Source: Bugula neritina (lineage: Eukaryota > Bryozoa > Gymnolaemata > Cheilostomatida > Bugulidae). Taken from it: 64,000 nucleotides of DNA. A program made the position numbers and the translations under genes. The notes under the pieces are model-generated. The model was not told the origin of the DNA and made no database searches. It saw only the letters and a list, made by a program, of their open reading frames with translations. Positions 47,769 to 60,500 of this stretch are shown here, piece by piece. Each line of letters starts with the position of its first letter. Positions within the stretch are counted from its first letter, which is position 1. Location of the stretch: contig OZ037770.1 in the NCBI GenBank assembly GCA_964035545.1, forward strand, positions 8,443,473 to 8,507,472. The letters run 5' to 3'.

Positions 47769-47774
47769 AATAAA
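47769..47774 (+). terminator. Candidate SCYL3 polyadenylation signal
   Basis: AATAAA 576 bp after the SCYL3 stop codon. It is the best signal seen, but other AT-rich hexamers occur. Confidence 0.4.
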
Positions 47775-48031
47775 ACACAGATAACTTGAATTTGTCAGCC
47801 TTGTATTTCTATAAATTTATCTTTTTTGTTGTACATTAAAATTTCCTCAACTATTCTATTTCTTAATTTAAAGAAAGCATGTAATTAAAGTTTTCATTGC
47901 ACTATAGTCAATTGAATCTTGGCATAAGCTTAGACCACAAAACCATTGGGAAGTTTTATAGATGTAGCTTCTGGTATAAGTTTGATGAAGGCTTAAAAAG
48001 TTGCTTCGTCACAGTGTTTGAACTTGTCCAT

Positions 48032-48037
48032 TTTATT
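48032..48037 (-). terminator. Candidate torsin polyadenylation signal
   Basis: AATAAA on the minus strand only 25 bp after the torsin stop codon (48062-48064). If used, the torsin 3'UTR would be very short. Confidence 0.4.
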
Positions 48038-48061
48038 ATGTTTGATCTTTGAAAATTTTCT

Positions 48062-51000
48062 TCATAATTCGTCGTCCATTGAATCCTCGTAAGCTAAATA
48101 GACTTGCTCATCAAGATTTTTGCAACCTTCTTCAAAATATTCTTTCCCATATTTCCTTGTTGACTTTCTACCTGACATGATTTCATTAACATAGGTTTCA
48201 ATTTTGGAGCCGTGTGTGTCACTCGAATATCCTGCTTTACTGAAACTCTGGTAAACACACTCCCGAACATGCTCCCTTTCTAACGGTAGAAATGGCACAT
48301 AGGCGCTTATTAATTCTGATTTTATCAGAGAAGAATCTCTAAATCCACCTGAAAAAGAGTGAATGTTCAGTTTGTAATATAAGTGTAGTGTTAGTTTAAA
48401 CATATAGTGGTAGTATATAATATATGCTACCACTATATTAATACTACCACTATATAATATATAAAAGTGGTTCCCAACCTTTTTCATATTATTCCCCCTT
48501 TCATAAATGTCGACTATTAATTTCCCCTCTTTTGAAGAGTGAAAATATTTTATGACTTACTGAATGAGAATATATGATACAATGCAATATATTTTGTCCT
48601 ATTATATTTGCATATAATATAATTATCCTAATATAGTGATATTATCGGTTTTTTATGTTATAACACACAGAGCAGTTCAGTTATTAATGTTATGGCTTCA
48701 TTTGATACTTTTGTGCCAGCTTTCTTAAGCCTGGCTCTGTGTTTGACCAGGCCCATCTTAAGTCTTGATTTAAATCTATTATTAAACCCTAGCAAGACCC
48801 AAGAAATGATGTTCTCAACCCAACGTGCTAAACCTCATACCCCTACTCTCGTATTGAATGAAACAAACATTGTATTGTCTGAAAAAGTGAGATATCTTGG
48901 TGTGTTAGTGGATCAGAATTTGAGATTTCATGAACATGTACAATCAGTAGTAACAACAGCATCAAGAAGAATGTATATTGTGAAGAATTTTGCGTATCTT
49001 AGCTCTAAACCTTTAGCAAATATGCTATTCAAAAGTTTCATCATGTCCCGCATCGCTTATTGTCTACCTACTATTTTTACTTGTATCTATGCCAGTGATA
49101 AAAAGGCTAATCGAAGAATTCTCAAAGATTGCTCAAAACTCGGAATTAAGTATCTAAACATTGATTTGCACATTCAGAAGCTCACTAAAGAACTTGCCAT
49201 CAAATATATAACAGACAATGACCATTTCATCAATAACTTTCTTAGTCAATGCCCTTCTGGAAGATATCGAACCATCAAATATAGAGGGGCATGGGGCAGA
49301 GATAGCTTCTTGCGACATCTTGTAAATACTTTAAACGAGCTTTTATTTTAAATAACCCAACAGAGTTTTGATTTTTTCTCTTATTTTGTTCATTCCTACT
49401 TATTATAGCCAGTATTTACACTGAATTTTGCAACGTGTTGTCATGTTTGTGATATGTAATAAATCAATCAATCAATCAATCAATCAAGTCACTCTGCAGG
49501 TTAAGGCAGTTTCTCTTGTCTTTGAATTGATGAGAATCCTACCTTACATGGAGAGGTGGTGCTATATGGCACCAAAACTCTGCTTTATCAGTTATGTGTG
49601 GGAAAAGTTTGCTTGTTGAAACCCACAATTATTTTAGGTAAAACTGGTGCGTGTAAAAATAGCACAGGTAATAATGGCACTGTAAATAGAAAATTAGGTA
49701 AAAATGGCACACTGATGTTAAATTTTTCCAAACTCAAACCCCAAACCCTCTGGTGACTAGTCAATATTCCGAAGGCCCATTAGTCCGAAGGCCCATTAGT
49801 CCGAAGGCCCATTATTCATTTTCATAAGTTATCACCATTGCGCAGCACTTCATGCTTCAGTGAACACTTAGAGATGAAAAGATACTGAAGCGTACAATAT
49901 TAATTACAGGCTTGCTAGCTGACAGGCTAGTGAATAGCTTGCTGTGTACTTTGTTTATAAAGCAGCCATAATGGAATGTTGATAGATGATGCAGCCCTAA
50001 TTGAGGCAGCTGTTTTCTGGTCATAGTGTAATCTCAGGCTAAACAATCGCAAGTAGGCAACACGTATGCCACCCACATACAGCATTAACAGAGCAAGAAC
50101 TTAAACTAGATTGTGAGTGAAATCAATGATATTCTCAGTGAGGATGCTCTTTACTATCATGTGTCTACTAATTTTCGGACTAATGGACCTTCGGACTAAT
50201 GGACCTTCGGACTAATGGACCTTCGGACTAATGGGCCTTCGGAATATTACCCCAAACCCCAAACCCCTCTACCCCAAGTCGCCAACCCTTGAACCTCCAA
50301 CCCCTAACTCAAACCCTCACCCCCAAGCTCCAGAACCACAAATACAAACTCAAAATCCTCACCTCAAACCCCTCTTTTAAACTCCAAACCCCCACCCCAA
50401 TATTGAAAACATGTGCCATTTTTACATACTTCTCCATTTGCGTCAATATTACCTGTGCCATTTCTACTGGACAACTACCCGCAATGAATCAACTGGGGAA
50501 AATTTCAAATCACTCTCAGTGCTGAATTGTGAACCAACTCAATAAAATCCTCCTGTAACTCCTCTGAAAAATGTTCAACAAAGCGTTGCAATGGGTCACA
50601 TGTCAAGTTAAGAATATAGCGCTTTCTTTTTCGGAGGTAGCTCAGAAAAATGCTGTTAAAATTTTATTACAAGTTTAGAGAGATGCCTAAAAGATTTTTT
50701 GAAAAATGATCTGGAACAGGTGGTGTCCGGTGGCACAGGTAATAATAGCACAAATGGAATATTAGCATTGTAGATTTGAGTTGGGGGTTAGGCGTTCAGG
50801 ATGGGGGGTTTGGGTTTGGGAAAATTTAACACCAGTGTGAGATTTTTAACTGTGCCATTTTTACCTAAAATAGGAGCAGGTTCTTCTCCTATAAAAGTTC
50901 ATTGAGTGTGGGGAAAAACACCATGTTTTTGATAGATGCCACCACTTTAGTGTAACCTTAAAAACATTGCTGCTGCTATGAAAAGCAATGATATGATGAT

Positions 51001-51454
51001 TGTACTCCTGCATTTTTAGGTTCAGATTATTTAGTGTAGCAAATATATTCACTAGGTATGTAGTATACAGTTCATAGAGATTGACTTGCATGGCTGCTGA
51101 AAGTTGGCCTAATGGTTTTTGCATAGTTTTGACCTTTATTCAAAATAGCACGAAGAATAGTTAGGGTAACAGAGAACAGTTAAGGTAGAGTAATTAATAA
51201 ACACCTTCATGTAGAAGTAAACTGAGATTGCAGAATATGGTTTGGTTAAATAGATGAACTAAGATGAAGATTTATAGATATGCATATACATGTAACTTGC
51301 AAGAGCTCAAAAACCGTCAACAAATTGCGTGAATGTTTAAAAATCCAAATCCCCCCCTAAAATGTCCAAATTACCCCCGGGGGGGGGGGAATTCTCCCCA
51401 GGTTGGTAACCACTGATATATAATACATATAGTGGTAGTAGTAATATAGTGGTA

Positions 51455-51551
<97 letters not shown>

Positions 51552-54500
51552 GGTAGTATATATAGTGGTAGTATATATCCATCAATGAGCAGACATTGTG
51601 TTACCTTTTATCTTTTGTTGCAAAGCTTTTAAATTTTCTTGAAAGTATGATATAGATAGAGTTTTCCGAGAAACGTTTGATTGGGTCCATACATCTCTTA
51701 TAAGCTCACCACCGTTATTGCTGATTGCACAAGTGAATATAATAAAAATGATATATTAGAATCAAGGTTGCAGTCAAACTGAAAACACAAAAAAAACATA
51801 GAAGACGGCTCTTGTGGCTTGCCAGAGAAATATACAGATGTACGCTAGCGTGAGATTAAGGTAGCTCTTTGAAAGTTGGTATACAAAATGTAAAGCAGCG
51901 AAATACATCTACAATTGCATGTATTACATAATCTTATAAAACACAAGTCAATTTATGCATTTGTTTCTGGTTCAACATATATAGGCATTTGAGAAGGTCT
52001 CAACTCAGAACATACCTTAAAAAAAAGAATATAGACTTGCTATAATCTACTCCATCTTTTCGGACACCACTCGGATCCAAGAAAGATCTTAAAACATTGA
52101 GCAGCCCATCAGGCATTTCATGAACTTCATTGAATACAAACATCTGATAGGGACACTCAGTGACATTAGTAGTTATCCACTCTTTAATCTGTTCCTATGA
52201 AAATATATATAATATCTTAGTATATCACATATGTATGATTGACTAATTGTTGTGAATCATTGATCGCCAAATATGTCGTTTTGAAAAGACACATGCACTT
52301 TGCAAGCAGTCAAATGAACGTTCAAAGTTTGGTGGAGTCCTATTTAGCTTATTGCAAATGTTGGCAATTTGAATGTGGACTATTCGGAAAAAAGAAAAAT
52401 CTATTTCAATGCTAGCGCGCATGATAGTTTTTTTCTACTGCTTTTAATAATTTTATTTTCTTCAACTAAATAAGTAGGATTTAGGTTGACTTTTTAGTGT
52501 TTCATAGCGTTAACGCTAAAGTCAGAGGTAACCATAAAATATTTATAAATGATATATAGTCACAATTGCTCTGTTTGTTTAGAGAAAAATGGGATTTAGT
52601 CCATTTGTAGGAAACAGATTTTGTTGTATTCAGAAAAACAAGAAGGATCAGAACAGGTAGTGGTGTCAGATAGACAATTTCTATAATCACTGAATTCAAA
52701 CTAAACATAATGTGGTGGCTCATAGAGCTACCATCGTAATAACGGGGAAATGTTAATTCCCCTTATGAGTGCAGCACATGGTCATTGGGATGACCCGGGA
52801 CAGCAGACAACCAATCGGAAGGACTGACTGTTTTTATTAGATATAGCTTCCCGCGTTGTAGTTAGTTAGGCTTAGTCTGGTGAACCGTATAGACCGTATC
52901 GAATAACTGAATGTATTTTGATAACTGTAGTTTTTGTGGATGTATCATTTGTGTAAAATATATTAGTATTAACTCGAATCACACTGGCGAAGTTGATCTA
53001 GCATACTGAACAAGTAGTCACTTGATTGCACACCAACCCACAGTACAAAATTACAACATTGGTGGCAGCAGTGGGATCCTGTGCACATCAACGATGGAGA
53101 CTGAGGATGCTGGAACACAACCACAGCCGGTAGAAGGTGAGCATAGAGACGATGTTATTCCTGTGAATAATGTAGTAGAAAAGCGAAGAGTTCCGAGGGA
53201 GCTGAACGAAGACCGTTACCGGTTAAAGGCACCCACCTTCACGGGCGAAGAGGAAGTGGAACAATGCATACAAGAGTTTAGCGATGTAATGGATGTCGCC
53301 CAGTGGCCACCCAGAGTGACCCTGCTGAAGCTCAGAATGTCATTGATGGATAAGGCCAAGCCCTATGGGTTAGGGCCAGACATTGATAGTATCTTTGCTT
53401 CTCTACAGGCCCGTTTCGGCATCTCCGCCATAGACGCCCGGGCCCGACTACAGAGGCTGCGGCGTGATCCCCACACCCCGCTACAAGAACATGCCGCCAC
53501 GATGATGAAGCTGGCGCAGATTGCGCATAGTGATCTGCCTCAAGCTAAACTTGAGAGGTATACCTTTGACGCCTTTGTGCAATCCGTCAACGACTTGGGA
53601 CTCCACCATCAATTTCTAGCTAGCGAAGTTACCACAGTCGAAGGCGCTCTGGCAGAAGGAGAAGCTTATCTCTTGGCAAACCAGATGCATAGAAATCGCG
53701 GGGTCTCCCACCAGGTAGAGATAGAGTTTACAGAAGCAGCAGCCGATCGGGAGGCAGGGCCTCCCGCCGCCGCTGCCGCATCCAAAGTCGCCCAACTGAT
53801 CGACATGTTGGCTAAACTGATAACAGCACTGACTCACCAAACCCCAGTAGGTACCGCCTACAAGCCTCCGCGGTCGCCGGCGCCGCCACCGGGGGAAGCA
53901 GTCAGTTTTTGCTAGGAATGTGGAAACCAAAGACATTTCCGCAGATACTGCCCTCTCCTTGCTCTGGGGTTAAACTACCGCGGCCCGCAGATGTTCCCCC
54001 CTCCTGCGGGTCGACGATGAATCCCCCAGAGAAAAGGAAACGTAGGTCACCCAGGTGGGTACCGCGTGCTGACAATCAGGAGTGGCGACAGCCACGGCGG
54101 AAAGGTAAGGGGTCCCGCCCCGCTGTTGCCTTCTCTATGTCACTCCACAACCGATTCGACGGGCTTCCAGCCCACGGACCAGAATGGGAACCAGTGCAGG
54201 CAACAGGAAACTTGCCTTCCCCACCTTCGAGGACACTGGACCACTGTCTCAATCGACCACTTTCCCGACCTATAGCGAGGGAGGTGTTCCCTGCAAGAGT
54301 ACGGCACAAAGAGAGAGTACGGGTACAGCCCCAAGGGAATAGCTATTTCTTACCCGGCAAAATAGCGAGTAAAGCTGTTACCTTCCTGCTTGATTCGGGC
54401 TGTACCACGAACCTCATAAGTCGCAAACTTTTCGATATCCTGAGCACTAGGGTCAGGGGGGAAAATGATTTCGTACAAAGGGGAGTATGGCGTCCTGGCT

Positions 54501-57500
54501 GACAGGTCATGCATTCCCTTCTATGGTATAATTGAGCTGACGGGACGCGTCCGAGATCAAGCTATCCAAGAGACGTTTATCGTCAGTCAGCTCAAAGAGG
54601 TCGCTATCCTTGGGATGCCGTTTCTAAAATGGCACGGATGTCACATTGACTTTAGCAAGTCTGCAATAATGATGTCCGGGCGAGAACTCGCCTGTGTCGA
54701 CAAGTTCGGCCTCCCTCTAGTGGGAGGCATGCAGGTAGTATAGAACTGCACTATACCGGGTTGTTCCTGGGCTACTATCCACTGCAGGGCGAATAATAGG
54801 CAGATCTCTAGACTCAGGGTAGTAGAAGGCGCGCTCGAAAGAATTCAACTCGCCAGCAGTTTGAACCAGTTGACTGCGCAAAAAGAGATCTTGGTGCAGT
54901 GCATAAACCCTTTTTACAGAGTCCATAAAACTAATAGCTGGATCTATGCTGGGCCGGTTCCACTTTGTTCAAGAAGAGGGCGTGGGCCCGTCGCTGGGAG
55001 ATACGACAGAAGAGCCCCCTTGACGCCCTTCAAAGGGGCGGGGGACTGTTCCAATACACATCCGGGAGTTATATGGGTGGCTGTGCAAGCAGTGAGGAAT
55101 GCCAGGCTATGGCGAAGTTGCTACGCGACTACGGAGATGTGTTCAGCAGCGGAGATCATGACGTGGGACTGACTGGAGCTGTCAGATACGAGATACCGCT
55201 GACTGCAGGGACAATCCCTATTCGGCAACCCACACGCAGGCTGGGGCCGGAGAAGAAGAAGGAGGTCAGCCGACAAGTCCGGGATCTTCTGGACCGCGGC
55301 CTTATAGAGCCAGCCCACAGTGCATGGAGCTCGTCGATCGTTTTGGTCCAGAAAAAAGACGCAAGTTAGCGATTCTGTGTGGACTACCGCAAGCTCAATA
55401 GCGTGACCATACAGGACGCCTACCCTCTACCTCGTATTGATGAATTCTTGGACGCCCTAGCTGGCATCAAGTATGTTAGACTTGTTGAGCGGTTACTGGC
55501 AGGTCCCTCCGAGTCCTGACGCCCAGGAGAAGGTGGCGTTTATTACACGGGACGGACTGTGGAAGTGGAAGGTGCTGCCATTCGGGTTAACCTCCGCGCT
55601 GGCCACCTTCCAGAGGCTGATGGAGCAAGTCCTCAGCGGACTCCACTAAAAAACACTGCTGATCTACCTCGATGACGTCATCGTGATTTCCCCAGACTTC
55701 GAGACACATGTCAGTCGTCTGTGGGAAGTTTTCGAAAGACTCAGGGGTGCCGGTCTGAAGCTGAAACCTTCCAAGTGCACTCTATTGCAACCGGAGGTTA
55801 AGTACCTGGGGCACGTTGTCGGTCGAAATGGCGTGGCAACGGATCCCAATAAGGTACGGGCGATAGAGGACCGGGTCACCCCCCAAGATTTGATCAGACT
55901 CCGGGCTTTCTTGGGTCTGGTAGGGTATTACAGGCAATACATACCAGACTTTGCGAGGATAGCACAGCCGTTAAACCGGCTCACCGCAAAGGGGGGTGAC
56001 GTGGCAGTGTACCCCGGTCAAACAACAGGCGTTCGACCGCCTCAAAGGTTGCCTACTGACCGCGCCCATTTAGGCCTACCCAGATCCTACTCTGGAGTAT
56101 ATCCTCGACACAGACGCCAGTGACCAGAATGCTGGCGCTGTGCTGTCGTAAGTGCAGGAATGCTGGGAAGTAGTAGTAGCTTACTACAGCAAGTCCTTCT
56201 CACCCAATGAACGAAATTACTGCACTACCTGCAAGGAGTTGCTGGCAGTAATCAAGTCAGTAAAGCACTTCCAACCCTATCTACATTGCAGGAAGTTCCG
56301 GCTGCGTACGGATCATGCCTCCCTGATTTGGTTGTGCAAGAGAGCAGAACCATCCAGTCAGGTCGCCCGATGGCTCGAAATCCTAGCCGAGTTTTCTTAC
56401 CGGATCGAACACCGGCCAGGTAAGCGGCACAGCAATGCAGATGGTTTGAGCCGACGACCTGATGGAGGTTGCAAACAGTGTCTCAACATTGAAAAGAGGG
56501 ATGGAGATCCCCCACGGTGTGAGTTGGAGACACTGGCTCACCAAGGAGCACAGTTTAACTGGGACCAGGGTCAACTCAAATAGAAGGTTGACGAGTCCTC
56601 GGAGGTTGTACGAAATCTCCGCGCCAACCCTGTTTTGGCCGATAATGTCCGGGAGCTGAAGAAGCTTCAGGAAGATCTGCCTAGAGTAGTGGCAGACAAA
56701 TATCGGGCCAAAAAGGAAGGGCGATGACCCAGCGAGGAACAACTTCGGCAGGGATGCTCTGAGTTCCGGCTGCTCCGTCAACGTTGGGACTTGCTGAGGA
56801 TCGGGCAAGATGGTCTGCTGACCATTTCTGTAGCCGCCAACGGCAGACACCCAGAGAGGAAAAGGGTGGTCTGCCCCACTGCTATACGCCGTGAGTTAAA
56901 TTGGGACACTCACAAACAGGCTCACACAGGAGTCCAGAGAGTGATCTCCAAATTACAACTCTGATGGTATCGGCCTAAGATGGGGCGTGATGTCCGACTC
57001 AGAGTGAAACAGTGTGAAATATGCCAGGCCAGCAAGCATGGCTGTCTCCCTGGTGAAGCGGGACGGTGATAGTTATATGCTGGGTGACCGCGGCAAGTAG
57101 TAGCTGTCGACCTGGATCCTAGTATTAACCGACCACTTCACCAAGTGGGCAGACGCTCTGGCGATCCCAGATGCGTCAGCTCCGACAGTGGTCAGGGTGC
57201 TAGACCAACATGTATTCTGTTACTTCGGCCTCCCCGAACAGATAAATTCTGACCAAGGCCCTCAGTGCATAGGGCAAAACAGTGATAAACGAATAATAAT
57301 AGTTATAGGGAACCACACTACGGCTACAAGTCTAGCCTATCAGGCTGTTTTATCGTGCAACCAATCCTAGTATCACGAGTGGATGGAGCAGATTCTTTAG
57401 TTGGCAATGAATCATTTATGTGTTTATTCATGGTTCCTAGACAGGCATGACAAGCCACATCTGCAATAGGAGACGCAACCTCAAACCACTGGTAAATGTT

Positions 57501-60500
57501 GGTATTTGAGGATTGCTTTACAATAACCAGCAAATTCTCTTCTGCCAGTGATGTAGTTTCTGCAGTCTTCGACACTTGATAGTGGTTTCTACACAGCAAC
57601 ACTCCTGTGCCCCTTTATGCTACAACTTCGCTTCCCTTGTTTGCAATCATGACTTTATTCTTTGGTCGACCTTCATTGTTAATCTTCACTGCCTGACCTA
57701 TTTCAATCAGCTTCTTTTTTTAGTTCAACGTTTGTTATTGTAATATTTTGCCTGTACTATGTATTGACTAACCTAGGAACTGCCGAAGTTGGCTCACATT
57801 GATACTCTTATCCGGCATGACACCCATAGAGTTTAAAAGCCAACCAAACATGAGTTCAGCTATTGAATAGCTGTTGGTCAATAGCGTATCTTGGTATGCA
57901 CACAACACAGCCAGCAAATTGACATTTTTTTCTCATCAAGTCCTTCACTGTATGGACAGCTCTCTCTGCTTAACTATTCGATTGGTGATATTTCAGAAAG
58001 TTGATCATATGTTTAACATGCTATTTTGACAAAACATATTGAAATCTATCTGACACAAACTGTGGTTCATTATCACTGACTAACAAGTTAAAATCCTCTA
58101 ACAAACAGAAAAGGGTCTCAAACTTGAACACTATAGCATTTGTGTTAGAGGAATCAACGAGTTCATTTGCAGTAACGTACTTACTATAGTTGTCAACCAC
58201 CGCAAAAAATGATCTCCCATCTTAGAAAAGCAGGACAGCCGGCAAAAACGCCACCATAGTCTCCAAGGCCAAGAGGAACTAACCAAAGGCTCTAAAGCAT
58301 TCAATCAAAACTTCCCACACTTGAAACAACTCTTCATTAGTGATCTAATATCGGCTGTCATCCCAGGCCTCTATACCACATCAACTGCCTTAAAATGCAT
58401 TTAGTTTTTTCTGGTGAACATCATGTGTCTCCTTTAACATTCTGTCTCTTTAAACTTGCAAATATAAAAATAGTTGTCAAAATTACCACCCCTTGAACTG
58501 CCGTCAGATTGTCCCTGAATGAGTAAATCTGTTTTGGAGACATGCCAAAATTCTTTGTGCTAGGCTATCATTCTGTAAGATCTTTCAAGAAAATCCCAAC
58601 CTTATCCTCTGTCCAAATGGCAGGCTTGATGCAATCCAGACAAGTTAAAGCATCCATTAGCTCCTGTATCAGCAAAGGTTCTTCTTCAGCTTCCTGTGGC
58701 CCTGTACAAGAAGCCCTAGACAGGGCATTGGCTAGCACCAATTTCCTGCCAGGTGTAAAAACCACATTACAGTTTAAAGACATTCTCAATTTAAACCGTT
58801 GCACCTGGACAAGCTATTTGGCAAATTACTTTTTATCAAGATCTGAGAGCAGAGGCTTGTGTTCAACCTACATCATGAACTGAATACCTGCCAGAAAGTA
58901 GTGGAACTTCTTACAAACCCATTGCAAAGAAATGCCAACACCTCTGACAATCTGCTGGGTCTGTACATATTGTTTTTAGCCCCACTCAGAAACCTATACT
59001 CAAATGCCACAGGCTTCTAAACTCTATCCACTAGCTGCAGCAACGCCACCCCCAAGGCCAAGCGATAACAAGTGTGCACTGAGCATTGTCGCTCTGTGAA
59101 GACTGTATCGAACCATTGACTTCAGCCTTACAGACTTCGGGCATGCAAATTCTTTCTCTTGTTTTGGCTCCCAGTACCAGTCAGAACTTTTTCAAGCAAT
59201 TGACAGAGCTTCCCAAAAAGTTTTGTTTATATAGTTCACTATGCTGGAATGCGGCACAGTTTGTGCCAATTGCAAGAGATTGGAAACCATGTCAAAGTTA
59301 TTGTTTTTCCCTGGTCAACCTTTATACCATCAGGACCTATGGTATGAGCAAGAAACCTGATGTCAGTTTTTCTAAAGATTTTTACATTTCTCTGCATTAA
59401 CGTTTACTCCACTTTCTTAAACTTTCTCAAAGCTTTTTTTATAGCCAGTCATGATGCTCCTATTGGTTTCTTGCATAAATAAAAAAATCATCTATCTGAC
59501 ACATTACCCCAAGTGAGCCCATAAGCACTTTTCGCATTTTGTGTTGGGAAATCTCCGGGGCAGACGTTATACCAAAAGGCAGGCGCTTTCATCAATTCCT
59601 CCCAAAAGGTGTGATAGATGTGGTAAACTGGTACAAGTCAGGGTGCAGCTTTATCTTTCAATATCCACAATTGACATCCAACTTGCTGAGTATATGAGAT
59701 TTTTTGCTACTTTACTAGGTGTCTCATTAGACAGTTGTAGAAGATGGTATTCGTGCTTGACACCTTTATTCAGTTTGCTAACATTGACACAAACTCTTAT
59801 TTTTTATTCTTTCAGGTGCCACGACGCACAGAGAACACTATTCAGTGAGTCTTTCCACTTTTCTAATCACATCCAATTTTTCCATTCGGCAGAGCTCATC
59901 TTGCAGTGGGTGTTTTTTAGCCACTGCAACATGCCGGAGTACCGCTTGAACAAAAAGGATAGCATGCTTTTTTATCTGGATTCTCACTTTTGTAAGCATC
60001 ATTCCAAGCCCACGAAGCAAGTTGGGATAAACAATCTTCGCATCGTGGCTCTCACCATAATTAATAGACCCTTTCCCAAAGTCCAACTTCCTGAATTTTC
60101 ATCACATCGGCTGACCACTTTTAGTTTAATATTATTAGCACCTTCAAACTGTTGTAGATGGCTGTGCTTTGCTTTTGAGCAATGCAGGAAATTAGCAGGC
60201 AATACTGCAACTGCCGAACCTGTATCTATCTTGAATTTTACATAAACATCATTAGCATTGATATAAACTAATGGTTTTGGAGTTAATCACTCTTAATCAT
60301 AAAAATCACCGCCAAGAAAAAGCTTATCCATATCCTCACAGTCAACCTTTTCTGCCTTTGAGCTATTTTGACCACCTTTAAAAATTTTAATACAATATTT
60401 CTTACTCAAATGAATTTTACACTTGCATGTAAAACAAGTTGCATACTTTTGCAAGATCCATGAGCCTCCCAATCACAGAAGGAGCACTTGTCACCACTGT

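Larger units (their letters stand above)
47194..48061. other. Convergent 3' regions of SCYL3 and torsin
   Basis: 868 bp between the two stop codons, presumably the two 3'UTRs. It is AT-rich with no tandem repeat. Confidence 0.6.
48464..51415. mobile_element. hAT-like non-autonomous element with nested insertions (torsin intron 4)
   Basis: The left end AAGTGGTTCCCAACCT and right end (reverse complement) CAGTGGTTACCAACCT are a hAT-type terminal inverted repeat. Both ends are flanked by ATATATAA (48456-48463 and 51416-51423), matching the 8-bp hAT target duplication. The flanks are AT-rich, so chance identity is possible. The 2952-bp interior has no transposase and contains a LINE fragment, two telomere-like MITE copies and a foldback element. 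Confidence 0.55.

Noticed and set aside
51337-51585. Tyr/Ile repeat frame
   Set aside because: Translation of the (TA)n microsatellite.
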